From Anoplolepis gracilipes (lineage: Eukaryota > Arthropoda > Insecta > Hymenoptera > Formicidae), in assembly GCF_047496725.1 (NCBI RefSeq), contig NC_132973.1:2569501-2633500 (forward strand): DNA of 64,000 nucleotides. The letters run 5' to 3'. Below the pieces are notes generated by a model that saw nothing but the letters and a program-made list of their open reading frames with translations, was not told the DNA's origin and did no database searches. Positions 51,812-64,000 of the stretch are shown here, in pieces (position 1 is the first letter of the stretch; each line of letters opens with the position of its first letter). The translations under genes and the position numbers were made by a program.

Positions 51812-54800
51812 TGCAAATCCTCTAAGAATTTTCAAAGTATATTTTAACATATTTAGAAAAAAATTCAAAACTAATTCAAGAATACAAATTAAGAATTAGA
51901 AATGCCCGCAGTGCTTTTTTTATAAAGAAAAAAACTAATTTTTTAAAAATCTGTTCACAATAAGTGATAGACGTTTTCTTTTTATCACTAGAAAAAGTCA
52001 TGCTTCTTCTTCAAAATTTATTCAAAACTTTAACGATATGGCGGCGATGTTTTTTACATTGGGTAAAAAAGACCGACACGTATTTTCGATATTTAATTTA
52101 AACTAGTATAAATAAAAAATAGTTCTAGTTTATATATCGCAAATGAGTTTGTCGGAAAATCATTCTGCTTTAACATGGTAACATGCTGCTATGACTTATT
52201 GTTAATTCAAGTCTGTAAAATAATCTCTTGCTGATATATAATCTTAAACTTTTCCAAAGTTCTGTCAAGTAAAGTTCTGTCAAACAAATTTTTATGTCAT
52301 ATAAATTCAGATTGTGTTTATTTGTAGAAGATATGTTTATAAAGATGTGCACATATAAATGAGAGTTATTATATTCTCAAAATCGTTTGTATATTATTAT
52401 GTTATTGTTATACAATATTATCATTAAACTTATGCTTTGTATTTTTTGCGATTATATAAGCTAATAATAAAATAATTATAATTTTTTACAAATGCAAAAA
52501 TTATGTACAAAAATTCTCGTATTTATTATAATATATCTATATAAATCAAAGAGTTTAGTTCTAAATTATTTATCATTCAATCTAATTATTCAAAAATTAA
52601 AATTTTGTTTGTGATATCAAAATAATATTTCTAATTTTCTCAAAAAATGACTTCCATTTATTGAATAACGCGTTTAACGCGCGAAATTGTTAATGACAGA
52701 TCAAATTAGTTAGGCATTCGAACGATGTCGACTAGGATTTAGCTGCGCAATCCTGTCGGCGTGTATTTATCGACGGGCATTTCATAGCGTCCTATTGTCT
52801 CTCGATTCATCAAATGAAGCCTCGCAGGCGATCGCTAACTATAAATCCTCGGTAGGAAACGCGCCCGACGACGATGACGACGACGAGAAACCTGACAAAG
52901 GGGAACGAAAGCAATTTGTTAAATATTGCTTGCGGCAAAGTAAACGGCACAAACACCGGAGCCATAGCAATGCCCGATTTAAGAAGACTACCTGTCGAGA
53001 GAGTTATTCTGTGCCAACATATTCACTCCTATATAAATCTTGAGTACTGGAAGAATAATCGTTGAAAAATATCTACAAATTAAAATTACTTTGACATAAT
53101 ACTAACAAAATAATTTAAGAATTTTTAATAATAAAAATTAATTTGATTAATTAACTAACAAAATAATTTTAATACACTTAACTATAGATGGTGTGATAAA
53201 TTATTATCGAGAATTTATAATTGCATGTTATGCATTTTTCTCGTATATATATATCTGAAAAAATTTCAATTTACTAAATATTCTCCTTTCGTGTAGAAAT
53301 AAATGTAAGAGTTGTTTTATTATTAATTTAAATTTAAATAAAATATTAAAGATTACATTTTTTAGATGAGAATTTCTATTGTTTGAATAAGAAGCTGTAT
53401 TTCTGTTTGCTGATAGAGGGAAGTTTTTGCATTCAAATCTTTGCGTTCACGGATACGTGTTTTCAAGATCGACGCGATCAGCTTTCCCACAGCGAGGCGA
53501 GGGTGTTGGAAAAACAGTCGGCGTTTGCCCGCTCGCGACGTCGCTCTGTGCAGTCTATGCAAACTCCGACCTGGTTTGTTATTTTAAACTGCATGGTCAG
53601 GCTATATTAGGCAGAGTTTTCGAATATTTAACAAATAATGACGAAGCACCTCATGATGAAAACGTCAATAGAATAGAAGATCAAGGCTTCAAAAATTGTA
53701 TATCGTGTGCTTTTAGATAAAATATTTTCCTGCTGTTGGATCAACTAAACACATGCATTCAGGATCATTGTCAGAAAAAAATCAATAATCTTTATAGATA
53801 CAACAATAATGTTAGTTAGTGTTTTTATCTTTTCTCTTTATCTCCTTTATTTATATAATACTTATCTATATAATACTAAAGTCCAATAAGTAGAACCTTC
53901 ATCATTTCATATTGTGAATAAATAAAATATTAGTATTTATAAATATTGTTAATAGTATATACTAGTATATTTTAACATACATTTAATAACTTACCATAAT
54001 AAAACACTAATAATATTATATTTTTATATTAGGTATACTCTCCATTATAATATAATACTATATTACTGATTTTTTCAAAAATAATATTTATTAAAAAATC
54101 GTAGAGATATTCTTTTTTTTTTTTTTAAGTAACGGTACCATGTGCAATGCGCAAAGATCGAGCGAGAAAAATTCAGATTCCCAAATATTCAAAACAGGAA
54201 ACGATCCGCCACCCTTGCGCTATTTTCACGTCGCTCACAGGAGTAATCTCAAGATCTTTCTCGCGATTCGATACATTTTCGGTTAGAGCAGCAGGCTCTT
54301 CACGACATTATAGCGAACCCACGCCACGATGGGCATTGTGCCGGACGTATTTAGAGCAGATTGCCGGATCGGACACGGTGGAGCTGGCGTGTTTGCAACT
54401 GCATTGCAACATGCCGTGCATATATAACCGAGTATGCAACGTGTGTGCGTGTGTACGTGCATTCCGCATAAGTCACAGCGAGGCGAAGCGACACGTATAC
54501 CGGATGCGCGCCTCCTCCATGGTGGCGTAACCTATGGTAGCTAGATAGTGCATAGTATAGGGGAGACAGAATGGCGGAGAGAGAATCGACCGGTGATCTC
54601 GTTAACCGTCATGGTTGTTGCGCCAAATGGATTTGCGGCTGCGCGGATCAGGATCGGCTTCCCGGACGCGTGTTCCTTTTAGAAAAATCCTAAATTGACA
54701 TAACATGAGATCTAGAAGCTTAGCGGTCGATCTAAATGAAACATGTCAAGAGTAGAGAACATAACACTAAATATTCTTTCCAATTGTAATTAAAATAAAA

Positions 54801-55071
54801 ATATAAAAAAATAAAAAACGTTAATTTATAATTTATAATATGTAAATAAAAAATTTCTGTTGTGTAGATTTTTTTTTGTAATATTGTAATGCTAACATAT
54901 TAAAGAATATAATAGAAATGTTTAAAAATTGTATTGTACAATTTGATAAAAAGATAAAAGTTAATCAGCAAATTTAATCTCTTTAATTAAGACGCAAACA
55001 GATTTATAATATTAATATGCAGATACATAGATAAAATGTCAGCAATCTCTATCTCTCGATACTTGTTACAA

Positions 55072-55091
55072 ATGTATAAAAATGTAACAAG
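55072..55091. repeat. Short inverted repeat CTTGTTACA/TGTAACAAG
   Basis: A 9 bp perfect inverted repeat with almost no spacer, sharing the TTGTTACA core with the one at 7931. Confidence 0.55.
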
Positions 55092-56020
55092 AATATGCAG
55101 AAGAAATCTATGCATATCATGTGATTCTTATATGAATGCTTAGCAACATTACTCACATTGCTGTATAATATAAGTTTGCTGTACTGCAACTTTCCTCTGA
55201 TATGTTAATAGTAGAAATTCATGAAAGTCCGATACACGATTAAGTGAATAGAAAGTAAATTATTTTGCAAAAGAAACAAACATATTATAATTGTTTACGA
55301 TGGATGTGATTTATCGCAAACGTGTAATAATTTTTAAATTATAATAAAGGTAATGTGTGTGCACAAAAGAAATTACATAAAAATTTAACCTGTAAAATAA
55401 TATATATATATAATATCTTACATAAGAGGGAGCGACACAGAAAGAGCAATATATGTATATGATATAGTATATAGTGTACATATAGCGATCAATATATTAC
55501 GTAGCAATGTAATAGAGCTATATTTTCTCATATGTTGGTAATCCTTACTGATATACTTGATAATAATAATGTAATAATGGCGGTATTGAGAAGTGTCTTC
55601 AACGTCATAAGAGAAAATAGCAACAATAGAATTGGGTTTATTTAGAACCGAAAAGAGGTCTCAAAAGAGGCCGTCTGAAGAAAGCCGGGAAAATTTTACA
55701 GACAGGGATCTATGCCGAACGCGAATTACCTCTCGACGGAGAATACCTCTCTCGACGGCGGCCGTGCCAGATTTTCACGAAGGCCGAGGGTAGCGCTTTC
55801 GAAAACCAACTCGGTTATAGGTGCGATCATTGCGCAAATATATCGTGTATGGCACTTCCGACAACGTCGGGGATTCCGTGATGACGGGAACCTCGGTCAA
55901 CAACTTTTGTGCGCTAGTGCAGGTAAAATATTAGCTGCAGCCACGATCTTTCGTTCTTTCCCTCAAGTGGATTTCCGGGACCACAGAGAGAGAGAACGCG
56001 CGTCGAATAGAATCACCCTC

Positions 56021-56050
56021 CGTCGGTCGGTCGGTCGGTCGGTCGGTCGG
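56021..56050. repeat. (CGGT)n tetranucleotide repeat
   Basis: About seven units. Confidence 0.95.
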
Positions 56051-56593
56051 TTCGATGACGAAGGTCCCGCGGGACACCTATGCTTTCGCCTGTAAAGATG
56101 CGCTCTTTGCACGTCCGAGCGACTCTCAGGTGTGACGATTATAATGCCTAATAATCCATTTACGATGCCCATTGTCGCGTCGCCGCGCGATCCGTGCCCC
56201 TGTATTTTTAAAATTGCACTCTCCACTTCCTCGACGATCAGGAGCGACAAATAGATCTGCCCCGTTTAGTCACGTTCTATGTTTACATAATCTTGGCAAG
56301 AAATTGGGCCGATTTCGATAATTGAGCCGGACGTCCATTCTCTTCCACTTTATTCACACGAGAAAATTTCAGCTCGTTTTTATAATATATATTTTGTTAA
56401 ATGTAAACTTGAAACTAAATTATGATTTAAATTTAAGTGGATTTAAACTGGGAATCAACTATAATAATTTGGAGAAAATTTTTAATTATATTATTTTACA
56501 AAAGAGATATTGTGTATTTGAATTTTTTAATACTTTGTATAGAAAAAAAGGATTCATCTTTCATATCTTTTTCAAATTTTAATGATAAATAAA

Positions 56594-56623
56594 CATTTAA
56601 TTTTCTACATTCCTATCCATTAT

Positions 56624-56666
<43 letters not shown>

Positions 56667-56722
56667 GTAAAACTTACATATAAAACATAAAGATAATGGA
56701 TAGGAATGTAAAAAATTAAATG
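56594..56722. repeat. Hairpin with 36-base arms
   Basis: The left arm 56594-56629 and right arm 56687-56722 are inverted copies differing at one base (core ATTCCTATCCATTATCTTTA). The loop holds a (TA)n run. It looks like the remains of a foldback element. Confidence 0.75.
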
Positions 56723-56762
56723 CGTCATTATATATATATATATATATATATATAATGACGCA
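56721..56762. repeat. Perfect 42 bp palindrome with TA core
   Basis: TGCGTCATTA, then (TA)n, then TAATGACGCA. It overlaps the end of the preceding hairpin by two bases. Confidence 0.85.
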
Positions 56763-59700
56763 TAAATATAAATTAATTGGATTGAAAATTTCTTTAAATT
56801 AAGAAAAAAAGAAATAGAAATCACACTCTGATAAACATTCAAATTTTTACTGTATTTTTAATATTCTCATTCTTTTATGTTATTACGTCGTTATTTTCAA
56901 TCGTCCTTAATCTTTGACAAATACAATTGCAGAGATTTCTTTGGGAAAAAACTCTGGAGCCATTCTCGAGGCGCAGCCAAGCATTCAGCTCAAGCGCAGT
57001 GGCCAAACATTAAGTCACAATATTGTTAATTGAATGCATTCGCTTGTGTCACGCGTGCTCGCTCTCGCAACACTCGCAATTCGTTGCGCGCAATTATTTT
57101 TCCTCGAGAGTGAATTTCGCTGATGCTCGAGCACCTCCGGACAATCGAGATTTCTGACGAGAGAATCGAGCCGGGAAACGACCGAGTCGCGCACGAGAAC
57201 GCCCCGCGGCGTGTGCAGCTGCCGGTGGGTCCTTCTTTAAATTTCTATTCGTCGCGCGAGACGCAAATACGTTGTCAAACGCCGGTACAATGGCATCCGA
57301 AAAACACGTCGTCGTAGGCGAAACCTAACGACTGTTGCAAAACCACTTTATTAACTTCCAAATGGGTGCGATGATGTATAAAGTGCACCGCTACTGTGTC
57401 GTTATGCATGACTAGATTGTGATATTTTTCTTATTTTTTTGGATATTCCCGTCTCGTAACAGCACTTGTGTTTTATATATATTTTGCATATTATTGTTGT
57501 TTATACATCTGATACTCTCTGCAAACAATATATTTATAAGAAACTGAGCATTAATAGCAGACAAATTAGTGCGAGGAAATTTCAAATTAAAGAGACTCTC
57601 TGCAAATTAAATGTCAAGAAAATAATATTATAAATGATTCATTTTTGATTAATTATTAAAGCGAATATTTTATGTCGATTATATATTTAGTTTTAAATTT
57701 AAAAAATGTTTTTAATTATTAAAAAGTACCAAAAAAAAAACCGAAGAGAAAAGACTAAAAAACTGCGAAAAAAAATCGTCAGATTCTTGCAGTAGGATTG
57801 ATGATTCGATCTCAAGAGGTATAATTGCTTAACGTTATGTAATATAAAAATACTACAAACAATATGTTACGAGAAATATGCTAGATCATATATCGATATG
57901 TTGGAATGCGATTTCCCATACTAGAAAACGCCGATCGATGCGGGAGATAACCTGTCAATGAACGAAAAGTAACGTCCGCGTATATAAACATGGCGCAAAT
58001 TTATCGCGCCGATATTTTCATAATCCATCATTACGTCGCGGCTGACCATAATTTTATGATAATGGTGCCGCATTAAATTTTCCCTGTGCAGAATCGGCTT
58101 GCGCGGCGTCGCGGACCCGCAACGGTGTGCGTTACTTTACAAGCGCCTGTTCCACATTTCGCGACGCATAAAACGTTGCGTATTCTCGTAGCGGATATCT
58201 CGTTTTCTCTAAGCGAGGAAAAGTATTCTTAGAATCACATACAACACGATTCGAAAACGTCGATAGCGTCGACTTCATAGATATGACAGACTTGGGACAA
58301 GTTCGATAATTTTGCAAAATTATTCTTGCCAATGCTTATCGAATTTTTCGCAAGCAGAAAATGACGGAAGCTTCTTGACAATAGCCCGATTTTTCGATAT
58401 CTCACTTATCACGGCCCTGACACGAATAATAAATAAACCAGAGCTATAGTATCGCGAGCTTGGTAAATCGCAATGTATCGCGACTGTAATGAGTATAACA
58501 TACAGAGTGTAACATAGAGGATGCATAAAACAAACTTTTCTTTAATCATGCACTATTCGGACTTTGGAATCGACTTTCTTTTAGGGAAAATTAAATGGTT
58601 TTATTACTTAATAATCTTTGACATTTTTTAAAAATAATAATTAAGAAATCAATATAAAACCCTTATAAAATGCATAAAATCACATATAAAATTAAATAAT
58701 ATATATAAATATATATTATAATAGTATATATTATAACACATTTAAAAAATAGAATTTTAATTTATTCAATGTACTCTCAAATATTTCCTAATTTATCATA
58801 ATTTATCTTTTAATTCTAAAACGCTAATTAATTGCATCGAAATAAACTGAATATCTCCTGCATTGATCTCTAGTTCCATCATAGTTTCCATCGAATTGAT
58901 GAATTTACAGAAAATCTACAGACACCGTATAGATACACATTGGTCGGAATGTATCGCGGCAACTCGACATTCGGGGATTATCCTGTTACGTCGCGTGCAT
59001 TAGCGTGGAGCCGATAATGGCCGTAGCAAAAGCCCACCCTCGCGAATTTGTAAAACCTTCCATGCATCCGTTGCAGCCGCACGCGCCGCGATGAAAATTT
59101 TCACGTATGTGTGTGTAAATGAATACGCACGCGCGCGTATTGCAAATTACACGCGCACAACCATTGATTGACTCTAACCGATAGATGCGGTGCGATTCGC
59201 CGCCGTTCAGCTGCAAATAAATAACGTGTTCGATCCCCCTGTCCCCCTCTCTCTTTTTCTGTCCCTCCTCCTCTCTCTCTCTCTCTCTCTCTCTTTATCG
59301 CACGGTAGCTTGCTCACTTGTAACGCGGTTCGTTTGCCGCTCGTATACACGACGGCATTTGCCAGAAAATAACGGAACGCCTACCGAAAACGCGCACCGC
59401 GTTTCATAATGCGGATGTCACCGGAAAATATTTGGCAACAGTTCCTACATGCGGAGTGGCCGGCTCGAATCAAACCCGAAATCATCGAAATTTTCACGGG
59501 TGGAAAATACCGTTGATGACAAATTCGTTATTTTCGCAAAACCCGTTTTATTATTTTTTTTTTAAGTTTTACTTGATGAGTAAAAAATAATATAAAATAA
59601 CAAAGAAATATATGTATAAAAGGGAGAAGTTATGTAATTTTTAAGAAAATTGAAAGCCACTTTGCGCAACAATCTGATTTAACTCCTCTGTCTCTATTCA

Positions 59701-59866
59701 CTTACTTATCATGATTTTTACAATTTTATAATGAAAAAAAAAAGAATGTTTAAAAAATTAATATTTTAATAGAGCAAAAATTATATATAATAAATATATT
59801 CCAAATAAGAGTTTTTTCATTCAAGCCCTGAAAGATAATGTTTTGTTATACAAGTAAGATATCAAA
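56763..59866. other. Non-coding, AT-rich with islands
   Basis: Islands at about 56930-57380, 57890-58530 and 58920-59560. Nothing coding is recognised. Confidence 0.6.
59270..59295. repeat. (CT)n microsatellite
   Basis: Pure CT run. Confidence 0.95.
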
Positions 59867-60166
59867 TCATATTTGAACTATAGTGACAGTAGACTTATTG
59901 TTCGATAAATCCACACCATTTTCCCGATCGACCACTATCCGCGAAGTATATACTCGCGCGCTGTTCGAGGGCACTCGTTCGGCCACGGGTACTTGAGGGT
60001 GAAACCGTGCGCGTGATCGAATGCGATCGCCCTCGACGACATGCTGCGGCCCGACTGGAGAACACTCCGGTGGCGAGGTCGGCGGCGGTGGCGGCGAGCT
60101 CGAATACAAATCGGAAACAAATTCAAAGTCGAGTGGCCGCTGCCGCTGCGGTGCGCGTAATGACAT
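59867..60166 (-). CDS. Possible small coding exon, unknown protein
   Basis: I do not recognise this. A 99-codon minus-strand frame runs from ATG to TGA, with an in-frame stop about 30 bases 5' of the ATG. It has a GC-rich third-base bias and a mixed composition that looks more coding-like than nearby frames: RPLDFEFVSDLY, then a Ser/Pro run, then PECSPVGPQHVVEGDR. It could be a small single-exon gene or part of a longer gene. The plus strand is also open here, so it may be a chance frame in a CpG-rich island. Confidence 0.22.
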   Translation of the reverse strand: MSLRAPQRQRPLDFEFVSDLYSSSPPPPPTSPPECSPVGPQHVVEGDRIRSRARFHPQVPVAERVPSNSARVYTSRIVVDRENGVDLSNNKSTVTIVQI

Positions 60167-63100
60167 TCGGCCGTGCGTGAAGCATCGCCGTCGGATTCAA
60201 AGTGTCTCTCTCTCCCGGAGGGTCCGTCTCGAGAGGGCGCGTCTCGGGCGTGCAGCCTGAATGTCGAATTTCCACAAACACCCTAGTGTATTAAGACGTT
60301 TACGTGCTTGGACGAGCCTTCACATCGCATTTGGATTCTCAAAATCGCCAGACGGTCGTAAATATATAATTTAATTTAATAGAAAAATTTCTATCATTTC
60401 TATCATTTAAATTTATATGTAAATATAATATAATCAAGTTTGGAGTCGACAAATAATATTTGAAACATGGTAACGATATGTGTATAACATTGGAAATATA
60501 TTACACATATAACGTATATATAACACATAAAAACAAAAAAAAGAAAAAGTACAATATATTAGAAATCAGATCAAGAAACGATGAATTATTCAATAAATTT
60601 CAATGAAATAATAATGAATCACACGTCAGAGTAAATATATCTAAACTTTTGCGAATTTAATCTCGCCAAAATGATGTATACAGCCGCTCACGCGGCTACT
60701 CTCGCAAAACAGGTTTCTCGGAAGTAATTAAAAAGAATTTGTGACGCGTACGGACGCGACACGAGGCTGCTGTAACCATGGTGGATTGTCGCGGCCGCGG
60801 TCGCGGTCTCTCTTCTTCTCTCCTTCTCGTCGAAACGAGCGGGTTTCGAAAAACGAGCAAAAGGGGGGCAACGAACGCTACTTATACAATATGTACCCCG
60901 CGGCCTCTGTATACGCCTCTACCTAGGCCGATGTTTGCCGTGCGGCTCCCGGTAGCCGCGCGATCGAGGTGTCTTCGACGGTATTTCTTTACACACGCAA
61001 CCGCGCACACGCTCTCCTCCTACCGGCGTGTACTTTTCCACGCGCGAGCACCCGGTAACCGCGTGCCCGGCTAATGGACGCGCACTCGAGACCACTTTGG
61101 CCGCGGCAAACATCGACGACGTTTCTGAAAACCCATCCGCGCGACCGTCCGTCCGTTCGTCCGTCCTGTTACCTTGCACCGAAAACGTTTTATGCTCCCC
61201 GAGAGACACGAGCAATCCGGGAGATACCGCGCAGCTGTTGCGAGATGAGCATTTGTAGAGTAGATGCGCCAATAAAGCACTCACCAAAGAATACTTTTCT
61301 CTTGCCAATTTTTACGACTTTAAACCAAATAACCAAGTTGTGTTTAAATATGTAATGTATTTTTTAATTCAATAAATTATAATCAATGCTGTATTAAAGA
61401 ACGAGAAAGATAATAACCAAGCTGTCAAACTTTAATTAGCTATTCATTTTTTATTCAATGTTCCCGATTTATTCAATCCCATTTTTCATCGTTCGTATTT
61501 ATTCGATTTTATTTCATCACTTTATAATTACAATTAGCATATTATTATTATATTATTATTTTTGTTGTTCTATTGATATTAGTATTACTCATTAATAATT
61601 AAATCGTATATTTTATATATATCTTCAGATCTTTATCATAATCAAGGAAAGAGATATCAAGATAATATTTAAAGTTAATAAAAGGATAAATCATAAAAAC
61701 TTTAAATACCATAATAGCCTCTTTTTATGTTTTCTTTGAGCATGAGAAAACCGCGCAAAAAGCCGACGATTCATCATTGGCTGTAGATTATGAGATTAGT
61801 AATGGGAGCTCGAAGGGCATGTTATAGTTGTTGCTAGACTATACGACGATATTCGATCGTTCGATTCGAAATCGAGGTGCTGGCCGTATCCCTCGGGAAG
61901 ATGATCGCCGAGTTCCTGGTGAAATTTTACCCTCCGCACACCCTCGGGGCACCCCACGCCAATAAGCGTTTAGCCTGCTAATACGTGCATTACGTCGCAA
62001 TTCATTCCGCTCGTCTTTCGACCGACCTTTCGTCCAGTTACCGCTTCTTTTGCCATGCAATGTATCTCGATTGCATTTCATTCATAATCTTCCATCTTTC
62101 TCTTCTCATAAAAGATTTACATGTTTCTCACTATTTATCGGATTAATAATAATTTATATATTTATTTTGTATAATATAAAAATTAATATTATTTATATAT
62201 ATAATTAATAAATATTTTATAATATGTAGTATATTAATTACAATTTATATAAAATTTAGATAAAATTTTTTTGCAAAGAACTCGCGTTATATGTATAAAC
62301 AATCACGAGTAATTACTTCATAATTGCTTAAAATTTACTTTATCTACTTAAGTTTAATTAAGGTTAATAAATGCTAACTTTGTTAAGTACTGCTCGACAA
62401 ATAAATACAACTTTGACTTTTGACTGTCATTTCCTCGCTTATTTTCCTTCTCCTTTCTCTTTTCAAAAGCGAAAGATGATTGGTACGTTTTAATGTTTCT
62501 GCTGATTTTGTCAACGTCATGTCGAATCTTGCTACACCTGCCGCAGATGCGAAACGCTTTGTCGCACGTTTTTTGAAGGGTGACACTCGCGTAGCCTCGT
62601 CGTCGTTTTTCTCGCGCGCGTTGACGATAATTAATACAAACGTCCTCGCGCATCGATTGTGTACCCGCTTGCATCGAATCGTACCCGTCTAGGCGCATGC
62701 GAAACGAGAAAAATCTAATGACTTTATTCAACGTCACCGGGCCTGTAATTACCCGCAGGCTGCTACGCGGGAGGAAACGGCAACCCTCTGGCGATTAGCA
62801 GCCCCTCGGTGATTACCAAGTTAGCCTAAATAGGGTATAGTGTTTAGGGAGAGTCTACGCGGACCCAATGCTAATCGACGCCGGTACTTACATGTGAACG
62901 CAAATAGCAGCATGCGCGGAGAAAACACGTGGCGTTTCTTGAAGAAAATAAGATTATGTCTTATTAGTTAAAGCACTATTTTTAACTTTTTTTTTATAAA
63001 ATATATAGTTTCTTGAAAAATAATAATAATATTAAAAAGAATAAATTTTTTAAATTAATATAATTAATATTAATATAAAATAATTAATAATTTAAACTAA

Positions 63101-63168
63101 AATATATAAAGATATATAAGGAAATATCAAGAATTTAAAAGTTTTCTTATTAAATTAGAAACTCATAA

Positions 63169-63222
<54 letters not shown>

Positions 63223-63659
63223 CATTTATAAAACTAATCATATACGCAAACTAAAAGAGAAACTGACAAGATCAGTACATCATTTTAAAAAACTATTAAA
63301 CTTGTCCAATTGTACATCTAGTTAAACTTGTTACAATTAAAATTTAGTCAATATAAAAAAGTTTTTACTTAATTTACTTTATATATAAATATCACTTAAT
63401 TAAATTTATATAAACATAAAATAAAATTTGTACAATTATTTTACAGTTATTTAAATATTGAAAAATCATATTTTCATAATTTCCAGGTCATCGAAATCCG
63501 AGCACGCCCGTTATCAAACAATTTGTCAACGCGTCGAAGTCGACGTAGCAGGAGTAAGAGAAAAAAAAGCACCGAGAAGAGGAGAACGGGAAGCAGGAAA
63601 CAGACCGAAGCATTCTCTCTGGTCGTCTTGATATCCGCTCAGAAATTCCGTTCACGTGC
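60167..63659. other. Non-coding, AT-rich with islands
   Basis: Islands at about 60660-61270, 61740-62090 and 62370-62960, then a long AT-rich stretch with a TA run, then a GC-rich rise from about 63480. No gene is recognised. Confidence 0.55.
63173..63219. repeat. (AT)n microsatellite
   Basis: Pure run of about 47 bases. Confidence 0.97.
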
Positions 63660-63670
63660 AAGATGGCGGC
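63660..63670 (+). promoter_or_regulatory. YY1/Pho-like motif AAGATGGCGGC
   Basis: An exact match to the AAGATGGCGGC promoter motif known for YY1/Pho-class zinc-finger proteins, which often sits at transcription starts. It lies in a CpG-rich island at the window edge. Confidence 0.4.
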
Positions 63671-63787
63671 TGTAGTTTACCCCCGACATCTCCCGTTTCA
63701 CTCTCTCGTCTCGTCACCGCCGCCCGCAACCGCCCTCTCGCTTTCGTCTCGCCCTTGCCCTTTAACACTGCCGCACCGTCGAACCGA

Positions 63788-63833
<46 letters not shown>

Positions 63834-64000
63834 AACGACGGCGACGGCGACGTCGCCCGAGGGTTGCGTCGACGTCGGTTTAGGCGTCCCAACAGTTTGA
63901 CGACATGCCCATTACATCGCTCGTTGCACCCCTCTACCGCTACGTTCGGCACGACGATGTCGCCGATGGAGCGCCCTCGCGAAGTGGCGAGCGTATGTGA
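63663..64000 (+). CDS. Possible partial coding region running off the right edge
   Basis: An ATG in AAGATGGCGGC opens a frame with no stop up to the last base (112 full codons). It encodes a Ser/Pro-rich start, an aspartate run from the GAC repeat at 63787-63843, then an Arg-rich stretch. No domain is recognised, and a trinucleotide repeat easily keeps a frame open. It may instead be a 5' UTR or promoter. Confidence 0.2.
63787..63843. repeat. (GAC)n trinucleotide array
   Basis: About nineteen units with one AAC near the end. It would read as poly-Asp on the plus strand and poly-Ser or poly-Val on others. Confidence 0.97.

Larger units (their letters stand above)
48326..56593. other. Gene-poor flank right of FoxQ2
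   Basis: Mainly AT-rich, with islands near 49400-50000, 52640-53050, 53390-53620, 54130-54680 and 55670-56340. Open frames in them show no family motif. No tRNA, rRNA or transposase is seen. Confidence 0.6.

Noticed and set aside
54147..54530. 127-codon plus-strand frame
   Set aside because: Composition is irregular and no family motif is seen. It lies in a GC island like many others here.
1..64000. CRISPR arrays, operons, phage or bacterial elements
   Set aside because: The spliced genes and repeat content are those of an animal genome, and no spaced direct repeats of CRISPR type were seen.

Overview
This window is eukaryotic nuclear DNA, most likely from an insect and probably a hymenopteran such as an ant. 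The reasons are spliceosomal introns with GT-AG ends, insect-type transcription factor genes, long AT-rich stretches alternating with short CpG-rich islands, and very many dinucleotide repeats. I see no operons, bacterial promoters, CRISPR arrays, tRNA or rRNA genes. The order is an inference; the sequence alone does not name the species.

Two genes are clear. On the minus strand at 11901-14934 are the first four coding exons of a SKI/SNO-family corepressor of the SKOR/fuss type, with a Dachshund-homology (Ski/Sno) domain followed by the Cys/His-rich Smad4-binding domain. All splice sites and phases join into one 440-residue frame. The 3' end of the gene was not located. On the plus strand at 45706-46941 is an intronless forkhead gene of the FoxQ2 type (411 residues), with a complete DNA-binding domain, an eh1-like Groucho motif, glutamine runs and two polyadenylation signals.

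The two genes are transcribed away from each other across about 30.8 kb with no convincing coding sequence. The gap holds CpG-rich islands that could be enhancers, separated by AT-rich DNA and simple repeats. Both D. melanogaster relatives, fuss and fd102C, lie on chromosome 4, so the linkage may be old.

The flanks (1-11900 and 47170-64000) are gene-poor. They hold non-autonomous inverted-repeat elements (3408-4071, 21119-21340, 40611-40939, 47791-48325, 56594-56762), a microRNA-like hairpin (6922-6994), one weak candidate coding exon (59867-60166, minus), and at the right edge a YY1/Pho-like motif with an open frame running out of the window. I did not find a clearly new multi-gene system. 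The strongest leads are the fuss-FoxQ2 linkage, a possible early-terminating fuss isoform, the foldback elements and the hairpin.
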